Part shown: positions 27,524 to 37,202 of the stretch, piece after piece
How the letters are laid out: each line of letters begins with the position of its first letter
Numbering within the stretch: the stretch's first letter is position 1
Assembly: GCF_900128525.1 (NCBI RefSeq)
Contig: NZ_FQTQ01000206.1
Span: 1 to 64,000 of the forward strand
DNA: 64,000 nucleotides
Source: a methanotrophic endosymbiont of Bathymodiolus puteoserpentis (Logatchev)
GTDB taxonomy: Bacteria; Pseudomonadota; Gammaproteobacteria; Methylococcales; Methylomonadaceae
Direction of reading: 5' to 3'
Position numbers and translations under genes: made by a program
The notes under the pieces: generated by a model
What the model was told of the DNA's origin: nothing
Seen by the model: the letters and a program-made list of their open reading frames with translations, nothing else
The model's database searches: none

Positions 27524-28498
27524 ATGAATACAATAGGTATTGATGTTAGTAAAGCTAAAATAGACTGTGCATGGCTTAGAGAGGAAGGAAAACTAAAATT
27601 TAAAGTACTTCCCAATACTAAGGCTGGCTGTAATGAATTAATTGAATGGTCATTAAAAAGCACTTCTTTGGAAATCACGCAGCTACATTTTATTATGGAG
27701 GCAACAGGAGTTTATCACGAACAACTGGCAATTCAGCTTCATAACGCAGGAGCAATGGTGTCTGTCGTTAACCCTGCACAAGTGAAGTTTTATAGCCAAG
27801 GCCTAGGAGTAAGAACAAAAAATGATAAAAAAGATAGTGCTATATTAGCGCGATATGGATTGAAAGAAAGTCCTAAGGCTTGGCAGCCAGAGCCCGTAGA
27901 AATACGTACTTTGAAGGCTTTAATTGCTCGCTTTGATGGCATTGAAAAGGACTTGCAACGAGAAAAGAATCGTCAAGAAAAAGCTGTTATTAGTAAAGCA
28001 CCTCAAGAAGTACTTAATTCAATAACACAAATGATTGAGCTTCTTGAAACTGAGCAAAAACGACTTGATAAACTGATTGAAGATCATATCAACAAACATG
28101 AAGAACTCAAAAAAAATAAAGAGCTGCTTAAGAGTATTCCTGGTGTTGGTAAGGTAATTGCCACTCGAATACTAATGGTTATAGGAAGTCGAGACTTTAA
28201 AAGTGCTAGCCAATGTTCTGCTTATTTAGGACTAGTTCCAGTAGAACATGAATCAGGAAGTAGCATAAGGGGGAGACCAAGGCTATCTAAAGCAGGCAAC
28301 CCTATCATTCGTGCGAAGCTTTATATGGCGGCGGTAGTAGCAATACAGCATAACCCTGATATTAATGCTCAATACGAGCGTTTAACGGCAAGAGGAAAAA
28401 GCAAAATGTCTGCTTTAGGGGCAGCAATGCGAAAATTAGTACAGATTTGTTTTGGTGTTCTAAAACACCAACAAACCTATCAACCACAAGTGACTTAA
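27524..28498 (+). CDS. IS110 family transposase
   Basis: About 324 residues from the ATG at 27524 (MNTIGIDVSKAKIDCAW). An ATG at 27500 would add eight residues. The N-terminal DEDD catalytic domain shows the first aspartate in GIDVSKAK and MEATGVYHEQLA. The C-terminal Transposase_20 domain shows SIPGVGKVIATRIL and AYLGLVPVEHESGSSIRGRPRLSKAGN, which includes the catalytic serine region. The frame is complete and looks functional. IS110 elements lack clear inverted ends, so I cannot fix the element limits. The left end of an IS1380 remnant abuts its 3' end. Confidence 0.9.
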   Translation: MNTIGIDVSKAKIDCAWLREEGKLKFKVLPNTKAGCNELIEWSLKSTSLEITQLHFIMEATGVYHEQLAIQLHNAGAMVSVVNPAQVKFYSQGLGVRTKNDKKDSAILARYGLKESPKAWQPEPVEIRTLKALIARFDGIEKDLQREKNRQEKAVISKAPQEVLNSITQMIELLETEQKRLDKLIEDHINKHEELKKNKELLKSIPGVGKVIATRILMVIGSRDFKSASQCSAYLGLVPVEHESGSSIRGRPRLSKAGNPIIRAKLYMAAVVAIQHNPDINAQYERLTARGKSKMSALGAAMRKLVQICFGVLKHQQTYQPQVT

Positions 28499-28836
28499 AT
28501 TAGCCCTTGTGATTGATTTGGAGAGATGGTATCTACTACTTGCCGTAGTACACGATCCGCCCATACCGTAGTCACTTTTGACATTGATGTTGCTCCACCT
28601 ATCATTCCAACCAGAGTTAATAGAATCGCATCAGATAAATGATAGTCTGCATTATCACCCCGGGGGTGTGCGACCTTTTGCTTTACCGTTGTTTCAAACC
28701 CTATTCTGTCTAAATACTTTACGACTGGGATAAGTCCGGCCTGGCTCGTCAATCCGTGTGCAGTGGATGAAATTTTGACTGAGCGTGTATGATTTCGGAC
28801 ACGTGATGAGGTTTTTGATGCTTTTGAGGACTTCAT
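28495..28836 (-). pseudogene. IS1380 family transposase, N-terminal fragment
   Basis: 113 residues that match the start of IS1380-type transposases (GLTSQAGLIPVVKYLDRIGF, HLSDAILLTLVGMIGGATSMS). The normal protein is several hundred residues, so the rest is missing. The break lies where the IS110 gene ends (about 28500). The non-coding part of the element continues to about 28926, where CCTGCACGCATTATACCC on the minus strand probably marks its terminus. That terminus abuts the truncated pilB. Confidence 0.8.
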
Positions 28837-28932
28837 TAAAACAATGAGATAGTAAAATCAGGAATATGATATTATATCATTGTTTAATAAGGATTTTTCT
28901 GGTTTGTTGGGTATAATGCGTGCAGGATTTAG

Positions 28933-29853
28933 GTGACACTTTCTCGCAATAAAGCCATTGACTTTCGTGTCAATACTTGTCCGACTTTATTTGGCGAAAA
29001 AGTAGTATTACGTATTTTAGACCCAACCAGTGCTCAGTTAGGTATTGAAAAGCTCGGATTTGAACCCGTACAACAAAAACTGTTCCTTGATGCCATTCAA
29101 AAACCCTATGGCATGATTCTAGTAACAGGCCCTACCGGTAGTGGTAAAACAGTATCACTGTACACTGGACTCAATATTCTTAATACCATAGAACGCAACA
29201 TTTCTACTGCGGAAGATCCTGTCGAAATTACGGTAGAAGGTATCAACCAAGTCAATATGAATATCAAAGCAGGGCTGACTTTTGCTGTTGCATTAAGAGC
29301 TTTTTTGCGTCAAGATCCTGACATCATCATGGTCGGAGAAATTCGTGATCTTGAAACCGCAGAAATTGCTGTAAAAGCTGCACAAACCGGCCATCTAGTA
29401 TTATCCACATTACATACCAACGATGCCCCACAAACATTGAATCGTTTACTACAAATGGGGATTCCAGCATTTAATATCGTCTCCTCAGTACTCCTAATTA
29501 TGGCGCAACGATTAGCTAGGCGCTTATGCCCGCACTGTAAAATAGACTCTGAATATCCGGAAGCAATATTATTAGATGCTGGGTTTAAAAAAGAAGAGAT
29601 AGGTACATTCACTGTTTTTAAAGCCGTAGGCTGTGATAAGTGTAATGATGGCTATAAAGGTCGAGTCGGTATTTATCAAGTTATGCCGATTACTGATGCA
29701 ATGCGAGCACGTATTTTAGAGGGTTGTAACGCAATGCAACTAGGTGAACAAGCGCAAGCCGATGGCGTAAATGACTTGAGACGCTCAGGCTTATTAAAAA
29801 TAATACAAGGCATCACTACTTTAGAAGAAATTGACCGCGTAACAAGAGAATAA
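28933..29853 (+). pseudogene. pilB: Type IV pilus assembly ATPase PilB, 5'-truncated
   Basis: The C-terminal 306 residues of PilB. Visible are Walker A GPTGSGKT, the Asp box region, Walker B ([15 protein letters not shown]), the His box ([11 protein letters not shown]) and the four-cysteine zinc motif (CPHC...CDKC). Full PilB is about 570 residues. The missing N-terminal half includes the domain that binds PilM/PilC partners. A TAG sits directly before the GTG at 28933, and the IS1380 remnant ends just upstream, so insertion or deletion removed the 5' half. The ATPase is probably not functional in pilus assembly. Confidence 0.85.
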
Positions 29854-29855
29854 TT

Positions 29856-31076
29856 ATGGCTGAAGATAAAGAACAAATAGATTTCACCTGGAAAGGCAAA
29901 GACAAAAACGGCAAAGTTATTAGTGGTGAAATAGCTGCTTTTAGTGATACTGTAGCGCGCGCTGAATTACGCAAGCAAAGTATACGAGTTATTTCTGTTA
30001 GAAAAAAGCCCAAACCATTATTTTCTAAAGCCAAAGCAAAAATCACCAGTAAAGATATTTCTATCTTTGCTCGACAACTTGCCACCATGCTTGAGTCAGG
30101 TGTTCCTTTGGTACAATCTTTTGATATTGTTGGTAAAGGCAATGAAAATCCCGCTATGGCTGAAATGCTACTGGCGATTAAAGCTGATATTGAAGGCGGG
30201 GATACATTAGCTCAGGCCTTAGGTAAACGGCCTATTTATTTTGATGAACTATTTTGTAACCTTGTTGAAGCCGGAGAGCAAGCTGGAGTATTAGAAGGCT
30301 TACTAGACAAAATTGCGACTTATAAAGAAAAATCTGAATCCATTAAAGCAAAAGTAAAAAAAGCCCTAACCTATCCGATTGCCGTTGTCGTTATCGCTTT
30401 TATTGTTACTGCTATTTTACTGATCTTTGTTGTCCCAGTCTTTAAAGAGTTATTTGACAGCTTTGGCGCAGAACTACCCGGTTTCACTTTATGGGTTATG
30501 GGGATGTCAGATTGGATGGTTGCCAATTGGTACTATGTTATTGGTGCTGTTGTTGCTGCCGTTTATACTTTTGGTTATTTTAAAAAGCGCTCTAAAGCTT
30601 TTAATCATTTCCTAGACCGCACTATGCTAAAGCTGCCTGTCGTTGGCATGATTTTACATAAATCAGCTATTGCCCGCTTTGCTAGAACATTGTCAACCAT
30701 GTCTGCTGCAGGTGTTCCTTTAGTTGATGCATTAGAATCTGTTGCGGGTGCTACAGGTAATATCGTGTATTACAATGCAGTTATGCAAATGCGCGAAGAT
30801 GTCTCTACAGGTCAGAACATGCAATATTCAATGCTGCAAACCAAATTGTTCCCGCATATGGTGGTACAAATGCTAGCAATTGGAGAGGAATCAGGCTCTA
30901 TCGATAAAATGCTAGACAAAGTGGCTGATTTTTATGAAGAAGAAGTTGACAACCTCGTAGACAATCTAAGTAGCTTAATGGAGCCGTTTATCATGGTTAT
31001 TTTAGGTACTTTAGTTGGGGGCTTGATCGTTGCTATGTACTTACCTATTTTCAAACTTGGTGCGGCTGTCGGTTGA
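29856..31076 (+). CDS. pilC: Type IV pilus inner-membrane platform protein PilC
   Basis: 406 residues, full length for the GspF/PilC family. The soluble N-terminal part FTWKGKDKNGKVISGEI is typical. Two homologous cytoplasmic domains (FARQLATMLESGVPLVQSFDIV and FARTLSTMSAAGVPLVDALESV) are separated by membrane helices near residues 172-195 and 223-240. A third helix lies near the C-terminus. It follows pilB by two bases as usual. The prepilin peptidase gene that normally comes next is replaced by recombinase genes. With pilB truncated, its present function is doubtful. Confidence 0.93.
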   Translation: MAEDKEQIDFTWKGKDKNGKVISGEIAAFSDTVARAELRKQSIRVISVRKKPKPLFSKAKAKITSKDISIFARQLATMLESGVPLVQSFDIVGKGNENPAMAEMLLAIKADIEGGDTLAQALGKRPIYFDELFCNLVEAGEQAGVLEGLLDKIATYKEKSESIKAKVKKALTYPIAVVVIAFIVTAILLIFVVPVFKELFDSFGAELPGFTLWVMGMSDWMVANWYYVIGAVVAAVYTFGYFKKRSKAFNHFLDRTMLKLPVVGMILHKSAIARFARTLSTMSAAGVPLVDALESVAGATGNIVYYNAVMQMREDVSTGQNMQYSMLQTKLFPHMVVQMLAIGEESGSIDKMLDKVADFYEEEVDNLVDNLSSLMEPFIMVILGTLVGGLIVAMYLPIFKLGAAVG

Positions 31077-31305
31077 TTTAAAATGTTGACAACTGCGCTG
31101 TAGTTATATAATGTTGACAGCGTGATTGTATTTCGATCTCCATCGAGATCTAACTGACTCTATTAAAATATTATGAGTCTCTAAAAAGCTGAATTATTAT
31201 CACAGCATTAGCATGTATTACTAGTACGCTAATGTATGGGTATGTAGCTAAACTGGTAGTTTACCTACATATAGTTGTTAATAATTTTAGCCTTAAGAGA
31301 CCTAC
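31077..31305. other. Spacer between pilC and the recombinase module
   Basis: No gene is supported here. The sequence AATGTTGACA occurs twice (31082 and 31111 regions), and a short palindrome (GATCTCCATCGAGATC) follows at about 31135. This is where the pil operon stops and foreign-looking sequence begins, so an attachment site or junction could lie here, but I could not pair it with a copy on the right side. Confidence 0.3.
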
Positions 31306-32832
31306 ATGCTATCCCGTGACGGAACAATACCTAGTGAAGTTTCTGTGGAAATTGTACCCCAACTTTTCTTTACTTAAGTTGGGGTCTATGACTCAGATGA
31401 CAAAGACACTAACCATTCATACTTTACTCTTTCAGATGATGACAGTTTAAAAGAAGCAAAGATCGACTCTTCTTTTGCAGACAAACCCACCCATTTTAGA
31501 AATATCTCAAACTATCATATAAGAGGTATTGACGAAGCTATTCATTTCCCCTTAATTGTATCAAAAGAAACATCACTTCCATTCCTAGTTGCATGTGATT
31601 TTTTATACAAGAGTTATACCCGTGATGCGCCTGCCAAAGAAACCGCCACCACTTCAACAATTAAGCCACATGCTCGCCAATTAGCACATATGCTAAATTT
31701 TTTTTATCGCAAGCGAGATGAGTTTAACTATTTAAATTTCAAATTTCCTATTGAGCGCCAGCGACCAGCATTCAAATATTGGCAACACTTGAGAAAAGAA
31801 ATTATTGATGGGGAAATGAGTACAGCCACTGCTCGACTTCACCAATCAACTTCAACATCTTTTTTTAAATACCTTCAAAAAATTGAATTAATTGACCCTA
31901 AAGCCGAGCTGTGGCGTGAAGAAACAGTTAATGTTCAATTTAATAACACTCTTCGGGGAAAAGTAAATAAACAAATCTCAAGACCAGTTCAAGGCATAAA
32001 AAAAGCAAAAAATAACACGCCCCTATCTTTAGGTTATATTCAAGATGGCGAACCGCTAAGGCCACTCAATGATGCTGAACAGAAAATATTAGTTACGGCT
32101 TTAACAAATATAGCGACCCCTTGGTTTAAATATCTCACATTAGTCTGCTTACTGACAGGAGCTCGTCTCGGAACTATTGGTACTTTACGTGAAAAACATG
32201 TAGAAATTCTTAAAAAACAAATGGCCTCAGGTGTCCCACCAACTCCATTTTTAAATGCAGGGTACATACAAACAGGTATTCAAACTAAACATGACAAGAC
32301 ACTTCGAATATATTTCCCCCATATTGCTATTAAATATCTTGTCAGATACTTATCCTCAGAAGTTAGAAAAAAACACGTAAAAACAGCCGAGAAAAAGGGC
32401 TTAATTTTTAATGATAAAAGCGATCAACATGTGTTTATAAATCAACATGGTGCTCACGTCTACTGGTCAAAATTTAATATCCACTTAATTAAAGACTACA
32501 TCTACCCCCTGACAGAGGCAGGCAATTGTGTATCTCATTTTACTAGCCAACACTTGAAACCAGCCATGCATTTACTTGGTTATAAAGGTGATTTTAGATT
32601 TCATTTCACTAGAGCGTCATTTGCTATGAATTTCTTTAAGAATCATTATCGAGCAAATATGTCAGGCCCTGAAATTAATGATCTACTAGAAAGGTTAAAA
32701 GAATTGATGGGGCATTCTGATATTAAAACTACTCAATCATATTTAAATCATTACAAGTCTGATTTAAATGACTCTCCCATTTCAATTGCAAATACTGAGT
32801 TCATTAATGATTTACTAAAAGGAATAATATAA
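31306..32832 (+). pseudogene. Tyrosine recombinase/integrase with an in-frame stop near its start
   Basis: The clear part begins at an ATG at 31690 and encodes 380 residues. It includes LTGARLGTIGTL (first catalytic Arg), the H-x-x-R box (FHFTRASFAMN) and LMGHSDIKTTQSYLNHYK with the nucleophilic Tyr. Coding-like sequence in the same frame extends 104 codons further upstream (for example FPLIVSKETSLPFLVACDFLYKSYT) without any ATG, GTG or TTG, up to a TAA at 31375. Beyond that, the frame continues to an ATG at 31306. The stop sits in a 9-bp perfect hairpin (CCCCAACTT...AAGTTGGGG). Either the gene is a pseudogene or a shorter protein starts at 31690. A second recombinase gene begins at the next base after its stop. 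Confidence 0.7.
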
Positions 32833-33885
32833 ATGTATACAGAAATAATATGGCAAGAAGGAGTACCTTGTGAATTACCTGATGTATTTAACCCATTCTT
32901 AATTCAAATTAACGGTGGTAGAGATTACCGTTCTCTTGGGAAACTAAGCGAGCCAAAGTCATATAAAAACAATGAATCAAAAATTGCTCTTGAATGGATT
33001 GCTCGCGAACTTTTATTTTTTATATTATTAGAACAAAATCAAGAATTATCAGAATCAAGGATAAGAAACTACATTAGCTCGGGAAACTGGATGATAAGAT
33101 ATTTAGCTGAACACAATCTAGATCTAATTGAAATTGAAAGCTACAAGGTAATAACTAAAATTTTTCAAAAAATTGCTTCAAAAACCAAAAGCAATACTAT
33201 CAACCGATCCAGTAGCTCAGAGAATGGAAATAGAACTGATATTCATTACTTACAAAACCTCAACCTTTTTTTGTCTTATCTTTATCCAGATGATGTTCAA
33301 ATTATTTCAGATCATCTTGATCATGGTAAAAAGATTGAATCTATTATTGAGCCACCCTCAGAATTTTGTGTCGTTGAATCTACAAGATACATAGCGCAAC
33401 GTATTAAGCATGAAGAGAACAAACACAGTAATGCCTTATCAATTCTAAAAGGAAATCCCACATTAACTGAGAACGAAATTACATCATTTTTCAAATCAAC
33501 TAAGGATTATAGAAATTGTTTTTTATATTTATTTATCGCCGTGACAGGTATAAATGGAACAAACTCAATGCTTATAACTCTAGAGGACTTGGATATTACA
33601 AATAATAAAAAAATATCTGGAAAGTCTATTTCTATTTATAAAAAAAGAGCAAATAAAATAGTTTTTTTTGAAATCCCAAAGGAAATATTAACTAAATTTA
33701 TCGCCCCTTTTATTAGTCTATTTAATACATATAACACCCTGTGTGATAAATTTGGGGTCAACTCAAAATTACATTTTATGGGGCAGCAGGTTCTTTGTGA
33801 AAGAAACGAGTATAGACATATTTTGCAATATTATACCTTCCGCTCTTGGACAAAACCAATTAAACAAAAAGTAATTGACCACTTA
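32833..33885 (+). pseudogene. Second tyrosine-recombinase-like protein, truncated by a MITE
   Basis: The ATG follows directly on the previous stop, so the two recombinases form a tandem unit. About 351 native residues remain. The protein reads like a divergent integrase: an N-terminal SAM-like helical part, LYLFIAVTGINGTNSMLIT at the place of the first catalytic box (where the usual Arg is not evident), and a C-terminal YYTFRSWTKPIKQKVIDHLG resembling the H-L-G-H region before the active-site Tyr. The GGAATG element begins at 33886 and replaces the end, so the nucleophile is lost. Tandem recombinases of this sort recall two- or three-recombinase transposition modules. Confidence 0.65.
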
Positions 33886-33962
33886 GGAATGAGCACAAAT
33901 TAATTTAGGCAAGTTCAATTTAAGAATTATAATGATGCAACTCATAAACTTTATTTAAACCT
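33886..33962 (+). mobile_element. MITE copy 3 (half element)
   Basis: The first 74 bases match copy 2 from GGAATGAGCACAAATTAATT through the internal AATGATGCAACTCATAAACT. TTA precedes it at 33883-33885. The right half and right end are absent. Sequence switches at about 33960 to the 3' side of a HAF-repeat gene fragment on the minus strand. The element therefore marks a rearrangement junction. Confidence 0.85.
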
Positions 33963-34222
33963 ACCATGCCACCTCCCGACGTCCAAATAAAGCCTTCATT
34001 GTTACTAGTTCCGACTACAACGTTGCCATCCCCGCTCACAGCCCAAGCCATTGATGAAACACCACCCTTAGGATTAGGAAATTTTCCTGTGAGGTCCCCT
34101 AATCCTAAGAAATACCCTTCAGAAAATGATGGAATAGGGGTGAGGAGTAATATACAAAAAAAAGGTAATACTAAAATAGTATGCTTTTGATAGATATTGG
34201 TGTTAGTAGTATTAGTAAGCAT
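33920..34222 (-). pseudogene. HAF-repeat secreted protein, N-terminal fragment
   Basis: 100 residues on the minus strand. A signal peptide (ILVLPFFCILLLTPIPSFS) is followed by YFLGLGDLTG and AWAVSGDGNVVVGTSNNEGFIWTSGGGMVGLN, the repeat pattern of HAF-type extracellular proteins. After GLN the frame runs into the half MITE, which supplies the last residues and the stop. Intact relatives have many repeats and are exported, often with a C-terminal sorting signal. Only the start remains here. Confidence 0.7.
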
Positions 34223-34434
34223 TGTTATAGGATTTTTATTTAAAAAAATGTAACTACTCAGCGTAACTTAAAATTATAACACATTTATTTTGAATTATAA
34301 TTACTAAAGTTTCGGGGTTCAAAAAAACCAAAAATACAACCGCAACCTATTGAAACTAAAACAAAAAAGACCTCAATAATGGTATAATATTGCCTGTACC
34401 ACCAACCAATATTAACCAAAAAAGAGGTCTTAGT
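34223..34434. other. Leader of an IS4-like element
   Basis: No gene is supported. Upstream of the transposase start lies an inverted pair AAGACCTC (about 34367-34377) and GAGGTCTT (about 34424-34431), flanking a TATAAT-like box in GGTATAATATTG. This is probably the element's own promoter and possibly a hairpin protecting it from outside transcription. The outer left end is not clear. Confidence 0.35.
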
Positions 34435-35001
34435 ATGAATACTGCCACAAAAATTCCTGGGCTACCAGCCCTAACCGCAGATTTGCTTCAAAGCAGTGAC
34501 TGTTTGGTGGACAACCTATTCGCCGATTTATGGAAATCAATGGGAATGAATGCCTTACTAAGCAAAGCGGGGTTTAACAAACGATCTGGAACGCCTATTA
34601 CTGAACTGGTTTACGTCTTAACTCTTTGGGTTTGGTTGAAAAAAGGCACCATTGGCATGTTTGCTCGTGAATCCTTACACTATTTCACAACGGCTGAAAA
34701 AGATGCACTATACTCAACACTGAATCGAGAGGACTTAAATTGGCGGAAGTTGAACCTTCAAACTGCGGTGAAAACGATTAAGCAAATGCCCTCTCAATCA
34801 ACAAAAGCCTTTGTTTTGGATGATTCCATTAAAATAAGGCATGGGAAAAAGATGGCTGGCGTCTCTAGTCATTTTGATCATACTTTAGGTCGGTCCGTCA
34901 TGGGGCAGCAAGTTTTAACTTTAGGTTATAGCTGTGAACAGGGTTTTGTCCCCTTAGATAGTGAGATATTTATCAGCAAAGTGGTTCTGTCGCAAGCATA
35001 G
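34435..35001 (+). pseudogene. IS4-like DDE transposase, N-terminal fragment
   Basis: The ATG at 34435 gives about 182 native residues. FVLDDSIKIRHGKKMAGVS carries the first catalytic aspartate region, and HFDHTLGRSVMGQQVLTLGY is typical of DDE transposases of the IS4-like group. The frame runs into the terminal repeat of an IS6 family element (GGTTCTGTCGCAA at 34983) and stops, so about half the protein is missing. Confidence 0.75.
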
Positions 35002-35265
35002 GCTAATTGTGGGATTTCTGTCGCATTTATGGGTAAATTCTGATATAATCCCCCCTTATTTCCCAATGTGCATAAAATAAAATCATGATCAGCTTTAAAG
35101 GGACACACTTCCCCAAAGACGTTATTCTTTATGCGGTTTTCTTTTATGTCAGGTACGGCGTTTCATATCGCGACCTTGAAGAGATCATGGAAGAAAGAGG
35201 GGTTAATGTTGATCATGCTACGCTCAATCGTTGGGTTATCCGTAAGGAATTGGATTTATTTTATC
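34983..35265 (+). mobile_element. IS6 family element, left part with truncated transposase
   Basis: GGTTCTGTCGCAAGCATA at 34983 is a typical IS6-family inverted end, interrupting the IS4-like gene. An ATG at 35085 opens a transposase start (FKGTHFPKDVILYAVFFYVRYG, SYRDLEEIMEERGVNVDHATLNRWVI) that normally continues for about 230 residues. Here it ends after 61 residues (stop near 35270). The right half and end are missing, cut at about 35250-35270 where unrelated sequence begins. Confidence 0.8.
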
Positions 35266-35273
35266 ACTGAATC

Positions 35274-35579
35274 CTAAATTGAGAATTGCTGCCAGCTCAC
35301 TGTAGGTGAGGTTTTTAACTGGAAGTGATGTTGGCTATTATGTTTTCTATATTTTATAAGTAAATCATCAACAAAAGCTTCAGCTTGAGCCAAAATCTCA
35401 ATATCTTGCTTGTCGTCATCATTGGTCAATAATTGAAACAATTGAGCTAATTGCATAACAGAGAAAAAATCTTCATAGCGAGATCCTTTCTGGTTGGAGT
35501 GACCGCCTGTTTGCTTGTTAGCAAAATACTTTTCAGCCTCTGAGCCAAATAAATTTTCTACCTGTTTATTTATTGTCAT
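35274..35579 (-). pseudogene. PD-(D/E)XK-like nuclease domain, truncated gene
   Basis: 101 residues on the minus strand starting with an ATG at 35577-35579. I do not recognise the family. The order of SRYEDFF (Glu), FVDDLLIKY (Asp) and HHFQLKTS (Gln-x-Lys) is what the core of a restriction-like nuclease fold looks like. Similar N-terminal domains begin large defence proteins. The frame breaks off where the IS6 fragment begins, so a larger gene has lost its remainder. The function is unproven. Confidence 0.4.
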
Positions 35580-35707
35580 TTTAAAAGAAAATTTAGCCTA
35601 TAAAATATTGAAGCCAATTAATAACTCAAGCCCAAGCGCGTCTCGTCTTACTCTGTTTATGTAAGCACTCGCTCAGTGCAACAGTCTACCATTATCTACA
35701 CAATAAA

Positions 35708-35935
35708 TTAACGGATATCAGTGAATTTACGCAACACTTCGCCCGTTTCTTCATTAGGCATTCTCATCATTCCGTTAATAAATTTATCGTCTTCGGCACC
35801 TAGAATGGATACCACAAGATTACCATTTTCTTTATGAGCCTCCGTTATTTTGACTATTGGATAGCTTTATAAGGGGAATTCATCGATATCATCACTTTTT
35901 ATTTTCACATTATCTGGACTATGCTCATCGCAACG
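35708..35935 (-). pseudogene. Decayed gene remnant
   Basis: On the minus strand, coding-like sequence reads HKENGNLVVSILGAEDDKFI and ends RKFTDIR with a stop at 35708-35710. Upstream of it, in a shifted frame, DEHSPDNVKIKSDDIDEFPL can be read before a stop. The two pieces look like one gene broken by a frameshift and nonsense codons. I do not recognise the family. The rest of 35580-36334 shows no other supported gene apart from a possible 26-codon frame at 36228. Confidence 0.3.
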
Positions 35936-36334
35936 AGTACATAAATAAGCAGCCCTGTAAAGATATCAAGCTGCCAATACGTTAAACGTTAACCCACCGT
36001 TTAATGTACTCGACCAGAATTAAAATCATCTCACTTGAGGGGATTTTTTTATGCCTTATTATTGATTCTTATAACATCCCTATATTGAAGTGGTTCTACT
36101 TTAGAAGCCTAAAGTATAGATACTCTTTATATTCAGCGCATTCACATAAAGAGGACGGTTAGTTTATAATAGATTTATTATCTGCAAAAAGAGAAATTAA
36201 CTTTCATTATGTTGACAAAAAATAAAAATGGCTAAAAGTATCGGAGTTATTGAGCTGAAGGCAGGTGCCAATATAGTAGAGCAGCACTTTAGTGACACTG
36301 TTGGCTAAAGTGAGCGAAGGGTGGGTGGGTAGAT

Positions 36335-37159
36335 ATGGATATTAGCTTGCAGGAGTATCATAATTTTCGGAGCTTTCTTAGTCGTTCGTGCGGTATTGAG
36401 GTGGGTGAAAATAAGCAATACTTGGTGAAAAATCGTTTGTCGAGTGTTTTGCGTGAATTTAACTTGGCTTCTTATGCTGAGTTGGTATCGCACTTGGAAG
36501 CTCATACTGTATTTTCTAATCGCTTAAAGTCTAAAGTGATTGATGCTATGACCACGAATGAAACTTTTTGGTTTCGAGATGACTCACAATTTTTAGCTTT
36601 AAAAAAAGAGGTTCTACCGGAGTTTTTTTTGAACATGCGAGGCGCGGTAAAAATTTGGTCAGCGGCTTGTTCTTCTGGGCAGGAGCCATATTCAATGAGT
36701 ATGTGCGTCGAAGAAATGACGCACTCTTATAGTGAACCTCTCAATGTACAGATAGTAGGTACTGATATTTCCGAGGCTATTTTAAATGTAGCGCGTACTG
36801 CAGTTTATTCTGATATGGCAATTAATCGAGGGCTAGATAGTAAGGTTAATGCGCTTTATTTTCAAAAAGTAGAGGCAGGGTATCAGTTAAAACCAGAAAT
36901 AGCGCGACGAGTTCGGTTTCAGCAATTAAATTTGTTGCAATCATTTTCTGATATGGGGCGTTTTGATATTATTTTTTGTCGTAATGTTTTGATTTACTTT
37001 TCGGACGAAGTAAAAAGGGAGATTTTGCATCGCTTGGTCAATGCGCTTGAGCCGGGCGGTTATTTATTTTTAAGTAGTACGGAATCAATACCTATGGATA
37101 TGGCAAGCCTTGTACCCGTTAGGGGGGGGCTGGCGTGTTACTTTAAAAAGGTTGAGTGA
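36335..37159 (+). CDS. cheR: Chemotaxis protein-glutamate O-methyltransferase CheR
   Basis: A 274-residue SAM-dependent methyltransferase that methylates glutamates on chemoreceptors. The N-terminal helical domain covers about residues 1-85. The SAM-binding motif is KIWSAACSSGQEPYSMSM near 105-122, followed by GTDISEAIL and FDIIFCRNVLIYFSDEV. Length and motif order fit the family. No other chemotaxis or flagellar gene lies nearby in this window, so its partner receptors are elsewhere. A GGGTGGGTGGG run just before the start is unusually G-rich. Confidence 0.94.
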   Translation: MDISLQEYHNFRSFLSRSCGIEVGENKQYLVKNRLSSVLREFNLASYAELVSHLEAHTVFSNRLKSKVIDAMTTNETFWFRDDSQFLALKKEVLPEFFLNMRGAVKIWSAACSSGQEPYSMSMCVEEMTHSYSEPLNVQIVGTDISEAILNVARTAVYSDMAINRGLDSKVNALYFQKVEAGYQLKPEIARRVRFQQLNLLQSFSDMGRFDIIFCRNVLIYFSDEVKREILHRLVNALEPGGYLFLSSTESIPMDMASLVPVRGGLACYFKKVE

Positions 37160-37202
37160 TACTTGGTAAGTATATTTAATAAAGTGGACTTTAGCCTATA
37201 TT

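Noticed and set aside
31232-31450. 72-residue protein upstream of the recombinase
   Set aside because: It runs in another frame over sequence that reads better as the recombinase N-terminus.
33966-34190. 74-residue plus-strand protein
   Set aside because: It is the complement of the HAF-repeat fragment, which has a signal peptide and repeat motif.
36228-36308. 26-codon frame before cheR
   Set aside because: Too short, no recognisable motif and no clear binding site. It may be the remnant of a gene.
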